A stretch of 10,428 nucleotides of DNA from an uncultured Eubacteriales bacterium (GTDB taxonomy: Bacteria > Bacillota > Clostridia > Lachnospirales > Lachnospiraceae), in the NCBI GenBank assembly GCA_900321525.1, contig ONWL01000031.1, forward strand, positions 1 to 10,428, in the 5' to 3' direction. The notes beneath the pieces were generated by a model that was not told the origin of the DNA, made no database searches, and saw only the letters and a list, made by a program, of their open reading frames with translations. Of this stretch, positions 6,573 through 10,428 are shown piece after piece. The translations under genes and the position numbers were made by a program. Numbering within the stretch: position 1 is the first letter of the stretch; every line of letters starts with the position of its first letter.

Positions 6573-6707
6573 TATAATATATGCGTACTACAAAATATTT
6601 GTTATTTTCTAATATTTTTTCATAATACGCTGGTACATGAGGTATCAGCACTCCTCCCTTTCTTGAACGAAAAGCAGCAACCGTCAGGTTACTGCTTTTC
6701 GTTTTGT
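6573..6707 (+). ncRNA. Candidate small RNA gene with promoter and terminator
   Basis: A perfect TATAAT at 6573-6578, with CTGATT 18 bases upstream as a poor -35, would start a transcript near 6585. The transcript would carry a hairpin of eight pairs (6629-6636 with 6642-6649, one G-T pair, loop ATGAG). Next comes an unpaired CU-rich stretch, ACTCCTCCCTTTCTTGA (6650-6666). Last is a terminator-like hairpin at 6666-6703 followed by TTTT. The CU-rich segment is complementary to Shine-Dalgarno sequences, as in known Gram-positive antisense small RNAs with C-rich loops. No known family is recognised. A second possible promoter (TTGTTA, 16 bases, CATAAT at 6621-6626) would cut into the first hairpin. 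Confidence 0.4.
6666..6705 (+). terminator. Intrinsic terminator-like hairpin
   Basis: AACGAAAAGCAG (6666-6677) pairs perfectly with CTGCTTTTCGTT (6692-6703), and an inner AACC/GGTT stem closes a GTCA loop. On the plus strand the stem runs into TTTT at 6702-6705, then GTGTG. On the minus strand the stem is followed by CAAG, so termination is more likely on the plus strand. No plus-strand protein gene precedes it, which supports a small RNA. Confidence 0.6.
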
Positions 6708-6764
6708 GTGACGGAATTTATGAACATCCCGTAACGCTTCAGTTCCCCCCACAGTTACAGACCA

Positions 6765-6804
6765 AAGCAGCCACCATAAAGGAAATCCTTTACAGCGGCT
6801 GCTT
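6765..6804 (-). terminator. Probable terminator hairpin for glutamine synthetase
   Basis: AAGCAGCC (6765-6772) and GGCTGCTT (6797-6804) form an 8-base stem. TAAAGG/CCTTTA forms an inner stem with loop AAAT, separated by a small internal loop. It lies about 72 bases beyond the glutamine synthetase stop. The T-run on the minus strand is short (TTT), so termination may be incomplete. Confidence 0.45.
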
Positions 6805-6876
6805 CTATATTATTACCCTATCTTATCATTTTATATCATGAGAGTAGATTCATTGGACTCATGTTCTCCAAATACA

Positions 6877-8976
6877 TTAGTCTAAGAACAGCAGATCTCC
6901 GTAAGTTGGCATTGGCCATGCTTCCTTCGCTACCAGTCCCTCTAAGGTATCTACCGCATTCCGCAATACTGCCATCTGAGAGAATACCTGATCTCTGTAC
7001 GCTCTTGCAATGCTCTTAGAGTCTTCCTTAGAAGATGCATATGCCACTGCCACATCGATGGCATCAGATGCAGCTTTCGTCTCTGCCAACAGCGCAGAAA
7101 TCTTAACCAGCGCATCTTCCTGTACACTGGTGTCTGCACCCGGGCAAGCTTTCTGAATGGTAGAGATGGATCTTGCCAACTCGGTTACATACTTGATGAC
7201 AGCCGGCTCAATCAGGTTAGAAGCCATGTATACCATGGTCTTTGCCTCAATGTTGATGATACCGGAATACTGCTCTTCTAAGATGTTTTCACGTGCCTCT
7301 AACTCAGATCTGGTCAATACGTGGAATTTCTCAAACATCTTCACTGTGCCATCATATGTATAAGCAGGCAGTGCATCTACTACAGACTTCTTGTTGGGCA
7401 GACCACGCTTTGCAGCTTCTAATGGCCACTCTTCGGAATAACCATTGCCATTGAAGATGACTCTCTGGTGTGCGTTCAAAGTCTCATAAATGTATTTGTC
7501 TACTGCTGCATCGAAGTTTTCTACCCCTTCTAATGCATCACACGCCTCACAGAATACATCTGCCATCATAGTGTTTAACACTGTGTTTGCATCACCGATG
7601 CTGTTGCTGGAAGCAACCATTCTAAACTCAAATCTGTTACCGGTAAATGCAAATGGAGAAGTACGGTTACGGTCTGTCGGGTCTTTGTCCAGTACAGGCA
7701 GTGTGCTGACACCCAAATCCAGCTTACCGGTATGCAGACTATGTGTTGCCACACCATTTTCCAAAATCTGGTCTACCACATCTCCTACCTGGTCACCCAG
7801 ATACATGGAAATGATCGCAGGCGGTGCCTCATTTGCGCCTAATCTATGGTCGTTACCTGCATTGGAAGCAGATGCTCTGAGCAATACCGCATTTTGATCC
7901 ACTGCCTTTGTCAGACAAGCCAATACCAGAAGGAACAACTTGTTCTGATGTGGCTCTTTGCCCGGTTTAAAAAAGTTAGTACCGTCATCTGCACCAATGG
8001 ACCAGTTGTTGTGCTTACCGGAACCATTGACACCTGCATATGGCTTCTCATGAAGCAGACAAACCAGATCATGTTTTGCAGCAGTCTTCTTTAACGCATC
8101 CATCAATACATAGTTGCTATCCAATGCAACTGTAGAAATAGAAAAGATTGGTGCAACCTCATACTGCCCTGGCGCAACTTCTTTATGCTCTGTCTTTGCA
8201 GTAATGCCCAGTCTCCATAACTGTTCATTCAAATCATTCAAATATGCCTTAATTCTGGTAGGAATGGAGGAGAAATACTGATCATCCATTTCCTGTCCCT
8301 TTGGTGGAAGTGTACCAAACAGGGTACGTCCTGCATATACCAAGTCAGGTCTCTGCTCCCATAACTTACGATCCACCAAGAAGAACTCCTGCTCCGGTCC
8401 TACATAAGAAGTTACCTTGGTTGCTGTGGTATTGCCGAACAGCTTTAACAGACGCAGACCCTGCTCATTCACTGCATCCATAGAACGAAGCAATGGAGTC
8501 TTGGTATCCAGCGCCTCACCTGTATAAGAACAGAATACAGTCGGAATACACAATATTTTTTCTTTTACATAAGCGGGAGAAGTAATATCCCATACCGTAT
8601 AACCTCTTGCTGCACTGGTCTGTCTCAAACCACCAGATGGGAAAGAAGAAGCATCCGGCTCACCCATCATCAAATCCTTACCACTGAAGTCTGCTTCTAC
8701 CTTACCTTCCGCATTTGGCAGAGAACAGAAAGAATCGTGTTTTTCTGCATGAATGCTGATAATATATGGCTGGAACACATGTGTGAAATGTGTGGCACCC
8801 TTGCCAATTGCCCACTCCTTCATTGCGGCTGCAATAGGGTCTGCGATTTCACGAGTGATCTCGCCACCTTCCTTTGACAGCTGTACAAATTTCTCGTAAA
8901 CTTCAGGAGCGACCATTGCTTTCATTGTTGCACCGTTAAATACGTCTGCGCCAAAAATTTCTGCTAGATTGTTCAT
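6877..8976 (-). CDS. glnN: Glutamine synthetase type III
   Basis: A cytoplasmic ATP-dependent ligase that makes glutamine from glutamate and ammonia, the entry of nitrogen into metabolism. At 699 residues it has the large size of the type III family (types I and II are about 350-470). Visible blocks are SFPSGGLRQTSAARGYTVWD (N-terminal type III region, about 111-130), GPEQEFFL (193-200) with metal-binding Glu, EVAPGQYEVAPIF (266-278), NGSGKHNNWS (317-326), ANEAPPAIIS (381-390) and NRTSPFAFTGNRFEFR (437-452). All look intact. The start at 8976 is chosen because GAGAGG lies 9 bases upstream; the ATG at 8997 would place that site inside the gene. It is transcribed alone, after a structured leader (9056-9142) and before a weak terminator. 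The symbol glnN follows usage for type III enzymes; glnA is also used. Confidence 0.97.
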   Translation of the reverse strand: MNNLAEIFGADVFNGATMKAMVAPEVYEKFVQLSKEGGEITREIADPIAAAMKEWAIGKGATHFTHVFQPYIISIHAEKHDSFCSLPNAEGKVEADFSGKDLMMGEPDASSFPSGGLRQTSAARGYTVWDITSPAYVKEKILCIPTVFCSYTGEALDTKTPLLRSMDAVNEQGLRLLKLFGNTTATKVTSYVGPEQEFFLVDRKLWEQRPDLVYAGRTLFGTLPPKGQEMDDQYFSSIPTRIKAYLNDLNEQLWRLGITAKTEHKEVAPGQYEVAPIFSISTVALDSNYVLMDALKKTAAKHDLVCLLHEKPYAGVNGSGKHNNWSIGADDGTNFFKPGKEPHQNKLFLLVLACLTKAVDQNAVLLRASASNAGNDHRLGANEAPPAIISMYLGDQVGDVVDQILENGVATHSLHTGKLDLGVSTLPVLDKDPTDRNRTSPFAFTGNRFEFRMVASSNSIGDANTVLNTMMADVFCEACDALEGVENFDAAVDKYIYETLNAHQRVIFNGNGYSEEWPLEAAKRGLPNKKSVVDALPAYTYDGTVKMFEKFHVLTRSELEARENILEEQYSGIINIEAKTMVYMASNLIEPAVIKYVTELARSISTIQKACPGADTSVQEDALVKISALLAETKAASDAIDVAVAYASSKEDSKSIARAYRDQVFSQMAVLRNAVDTLEGLVAKEAWPMPTYGDLLFLD

Positions 8977-8985
8977 ATGCTTCAT

Positions 8986-8991
8986 CCTCTC
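8986..8991 (-). promoter_or_regulatory. Ribosome binding site deciding the glutamine synthetase start
   Basis: GAGAGG on the minus strand lies 9 bases before the ATG at 8976. The in-frame ATG at 8997 lies upstream of it and lacks its own site. Confidence 0.75.
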
Positions 8992-9004
8992 ATTCATGAA
9001 TTTG

Positions 9005-9038
9005 TGTCACATACCAATCCGTCAACCGGCCTGTCACA
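9005..9038. repeat. Pair of TGTCACA direct repeats in the glutamine synthetase leader
   Basis: TGTCACA occurs at 9005-9011 and 9032-9038, 27 bases apart, just upstream of the glutamine synthetase ribosome binding site. The related TGTCACTG and CAGTGACA form the palindrome at 6544-6566. Common protein binding is possible but unproven; in short AT-rich spacers such repeats can arise by chance. Confidence 0.3.
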
Positions 9039-9055
9039 CGGAACCCTTCATAATA

Positions 9056-9142
9056 TCATAAATAACACAAAGGGGCACTCATAAACAGTATGTCAAACAA
9101 AACCATACCATTTATGAGAACCCCTTTGTTCTGCGTTTATGA
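9056..9142. repeat. 87-base multi-segment inverted repeat in the glutamine synthetase leader
   Basis: Four nested arms pair: TCATAAA (9056-9062) with TTTATGA (9136-9142); ACAAAGGGG (9067-9075) with CCCCTTTGT (9121-9129); CTCATAAA (9078-9085) with TTTATGAG (9111-9118); and GTATG (9088-9092) with CATAC (9104-9108), closing an 11-base loop. That is 29 pairs in all, broken by small internal loops. No T-run follows on either strand, so it is not a simple terminator. On the glutamine synthetase transcript it would form a long leader hairpin. It could be a regulatory RNA, a stability element or a small mobile-repeat remnant. Confidence 0.6.
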
Positions 9143-9184
9143 ATTATCCTAATATAGGATACTCTATTTTCAAGAAAAATGCAA
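9143..9184 (-). promoter_or_regulatory. Candidate promoter with palindromic operator for glutamine synthetase
   Basis: On the minus strand TTGCAT (9184-9179) is followed at 17 bases by TATCCT (9161-9156). Another option is TTGAAA (9173-9168) with GATAAT (9148-9143), at a long 19-base spacing. Neither is strong. Both -10 boxes overlap a perfect palindrome, TATCCTA (9145-9151) and TAGGATA (9155-9161) around ATA, which could be a repressor site. Starting here, the leader would be about 160 bases and include the inverted repeat at 9056-9142. Confidence 0.35.
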
Positions 9185-9213
9185 GCACATTTTTCAAAAA
9201 CATGAAAAATCAC

Positions 9214-9282
9214 AAAAACCGTGCCAACTACAAAATAAAATTCGGAATCTCTTGAATCTTTTTGTATCACCAGGCACGGTTT
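9214..9282 (-). terminator. Intrinsic terminator of the sortase gene
   Basis: AAACCGTGCC (9216-9225) and GGCACGGTTT (9273-9282) form a perfect 10-base outer stem, with TACAAAA (9229-9235) and TTTTGTA (9260-9266) as an inner stem. On the minus strand the hairpin ends in TTTTT (9218-9214). The 5' arm of the transcript hairpin includes the last bases of the sortase gene and part of its TAA stop, so terminating ribosomes could interfere with folding. Confidence 0.85.
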
Positions 9283-10324
9283 AACTGATTTTCTTTGCAT
9301 GGATCACATAACGGGTGTCATCCCATTCGTTGGAACAGGTGGACAATGTGATGATCCGATCATCTGTGGTCACCTGTGTTCCATTGTGATACCAGTTGTT
9401 TTCCTCGATGTAATCCAGGTACATCTGATACTCTGCAACGCTATCATAACTACAGTCATACGTTGCACTTTTTTTCGGAGACTTATAAAACGCAAACACC
9501 TGATAGGTACTGCATGCACCATCCGGTGTATCAATCAAAATTCTCTGATGTCCGTTGAAATAATTCTCATCTGCATAGTTTACCAATTCATGAAACATCA
9601 TATTGTTTCTCTGGTTATGTCCATGAATGATCGTATTTTCACTGACAAAAGGCTGGGCTACACGATAATCCACAAAAATGCTGCCTGCATTATTCCATTC
9701 TCCGCTGATGGTCATACGGAGATACTTTTCATTGTCTGTACTCTGTACCATGGGATAGTCGATATTGGTGCCTTCCACCCGAATCCATCCCACCACTTCC
9801 GGATTGATACCGAGCAGATACCCAAAGTCCATGGGATATCTGGCATCCACCAATACATCCAGTGCAGAACCGGAAATCAAAATCTGGCCGGGACTCTCAT
9901 AAGCCGCATAATCAATGCTGCCATAATCGATGGTTCCCACCCGAATCAGTCTGCCTGCCTCGTCCGGCTTCATTTCCTCCAGAATATTCCCTTCCTCTGC
10001 ATGCTCCGCATCCTCTAGAATCTGTTTCAGTTCATCCGCGGTAAGAGTTTCTTCTACCGTAGATTCTGATTCTAGTGTCTCTGATGCATCATCCGATGGA
10101 TCGGACACAGATTCCGTGGATTCCTCCACAACGGACTCCGAGACCGAAGCAGCAGTCTCTTTGGCTGCTGCCCGTATCTCATCATATTCTTTCACACTGG
10201 TGTGATAGCCCCTTGCAATCTGTATCAGCTGATAGGCAGCAAACACAAATACCATACAGGAGAGAATCAGTACGGCAAGTCTGATTTTGCTCTTGCCTCC
10301 TTCTGATCCCTGTTCGTTTCTCAT
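9281..10324 (-). CDS. srtB: Class B sortase
   Basis: A membrane-anchored transpeptidase of 347 residues that would cleave a sorting signal in a secreted protein and attach it to the cell wall or another protein. Residues 14-34 form the N-terminal membrane anchor. Residues about 55-120 are a long acidic Ser/Glu/Asp-rich linker. The catalytic domain spans about 170-345: WIRVEGTNIDYPMVQ (180-194), IIHGHNQRNNMMFHEL (232-247) with catalytic His236, LSTC (327-330) with Cys330, and TRYVIHAKKI (337-346) with Arg338. The start ATG overlaps the stop of the aldolase gene (ATGA), and no clear binding site precedes it, so it is probably translationally coupled. An AAGGAGG a few codons inside has no suitable downstream start and codes for Glu-Gly-Gly. 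No sortase substrate is in the window. Its own terminator follows. Confidence 0.94.
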   Translation of the reverse strand: MRNEQGSEGGKSKIRLAVLILSCMVFVFAAYQLIQIARGYHTSVKEYDEIRAAAKETAASVSESVVEESTESVSDPSDDASETLESESTVEETLTADELKQILEDAEHAEEGNILEEMKPDEAGRLIRVGTIDYGSIDYAAYESPGQILISGSALDVLVDARYPMDFGYLLGINPEVVGWIRVEGTNIDYPMVQSTDNEKYLRMTISGEWNNAGSIFVDYRVAQPFVSENTIIHGHNQRNNMMFHELVNYADENYFNGHQRILIDTPDGACSTYQVFAFYKSPKKSATYDCSYDSVAEYQMYLDYIEENNWYHNGTQVTTDDRIITLSTCSNEWDDTRYVIHAKKIS

Positions 10325-10428
10325 GCTTTACCAATAGATCCGAATAATTCCATCTTTTCCTTTACAGTAGCCTTGATCGCCTCTGCACCTGGAGCCAGAA
10401 GCTTGCGTGGGTCAAAGCCCTTGCCCTG
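10321..10428 (-). CDS. fba: Class II fructose-1,6-bisphosphate aldolase, C-terminal fragment (partial, 5' end outside window)
   Basis: The minus strand from the window edge reads 35 residues to a TGA at 10323-10321. The tail GFDPRKLLAPGAEAIKATV, followed by an amphipathic end finishing MELFGSIGKA, is what I recognise as the C-terminus of class II (zinc-dependent) aldolases. These cleave fructose-1,6-bisphosphate to glyceraldehyde-3-phosphate and dihydroxyacetone phosphate in glycolysis. The catalytic residues lie outside the window, so assignment rests on this tail alone. The stop overlaps the sortase start by ATGA, placing both in one operon. Confidence 0.85.
   Translation of the reverse strand, partial: QGKGFDPRKLLAPGAEAIKATVKEKMELFGSIGKA

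Larger units (their letters stand above)
6300..6876. other. Gene-poor AT-rich interval between the zinc-ribbon gene and glutamine synthetase
   Basis: I see no convincing protein gene in these 577 bases; the open frames here are low-complexity translations of T-rich DNA. The interval must hold the promoter of the zinc-ribbon gene. One candidate on the minus strand is GTGACA, an 18-base spacer, then TATAGA around 6518-6547, but it is weak. It also contains a tandem GTTCATATT repeat near 6450-6470, two palindromes, a plus-strand small-RNA-like unit, and hairpins after the glutamine synthetase gene, listed separately. Confidence 0.6.

Noticed and set aside
6292..6577. Hydrophobic plus-strand ORFs in the AT-rich spacer
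   Set aside because: The Phe/Leu/Ile-rich products simply reflect T-rich DNA. There is no ribosome site, and the frames overlap the start of the zinc-ribbon gene.
6837..6863. CATGAG/CTCATG inverted repeat just after glutamine synthetase
   Set aside because: It has six pairs with a 15-base loop and no T-run. It is likely chance; the hairpin at 6765-6804 is the better terminator candidate.
9299..10018. Plus-strand ORF of 239 codons opposite the sortase gene
   Set aside because: It is an antisense shadow of a well-supported class B sortase. Its composition is Ile/His/Cys-rich and no family is recognisable.
1..10428. Defence system, prophage, CRISPR or biosynthetic cluster
   Set aside because: Every well-supported gene belongs to a common housekeeping or widespread family, and no mobile, nuclease, toxin or repeat-array signature is visible.

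Overview
The window looks like an ordinary stretch of a low-to-mid GC Firmicutes chromosome, most likely a gut-type Clostridia of the Lachnospiraceae group. That placement is inference. It rests on a type III glutamine synthetase, the MEP isoprenoid pathway (ispE), a class II fructose-bisphosphate aldolase followed by a class B sortase, strong AGGAGG-type ribosome binding sites, and AT-rich intergenic DNA. I see no insertion sequence, integrase, phage gene, CRISPR array, tRNA or rRNA.

Layout. (1) 1-900, plus strand: the 3' end of an unrecognised gene overlaps plsC (1-acyl-glycerol-3-phosphate acyltransferase) by ATGA. (2) 959-1012: a two-part hairpin that probably terminates transcription from both sides. 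(3) 1070-2665, minus strand: ispE followed 27 bases later by a GntR/FCD regulator, with a candidate promoter before ispE. (4) 2799-6299, minus strand: a colinear group, in transcription order a zinc-ribbon membrane protein, a TPM-domain secreted/membrane protein, a possible 39-residue basic small ORF, a cyclophilin peptidyl-prolyl isomerase, and a GNAT acetyltransferase that overlaps the isomerase. (5) 6300-6876: a gene-poor AT-rich interval with two palindromes and, on the plus strand, a TATAAT box, a hairpin, a CU-rich single-stranded stretch and a terminator-like hairpin, which together resemble a small RNA gene. (6) 6877-8976, minus strand: glutamine synthetase type III. (7) 8977-9280: its leader, holding an 87-base multi-segment inverted repeat and a 17-base palindrome, then the sortase terminator. 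(8) 9281-10428, minus strand: class B sortase translationally overlapped with the C-terminus of fructose-bisphosphate aldolase.

Most genes are housekeeping: phospholipid and isoprenoid precursor synthesis, nitrogen assimilation, glycolysis and protein folding. Points worth a second look are the candidate small RNA beside glutamine synthetase, the structured glutamine synthetase leader, the aldolase-sortase coupling, the zinc-ribbon/TPM pair and the small basic ORF. I found no convincing new defence, mobile or biosynthetic system. Several long ORFs begin at an upstream ATG or TTG that is probably not the true start; the Shine-Dalgarno evidence for downstream starts is given per gene.
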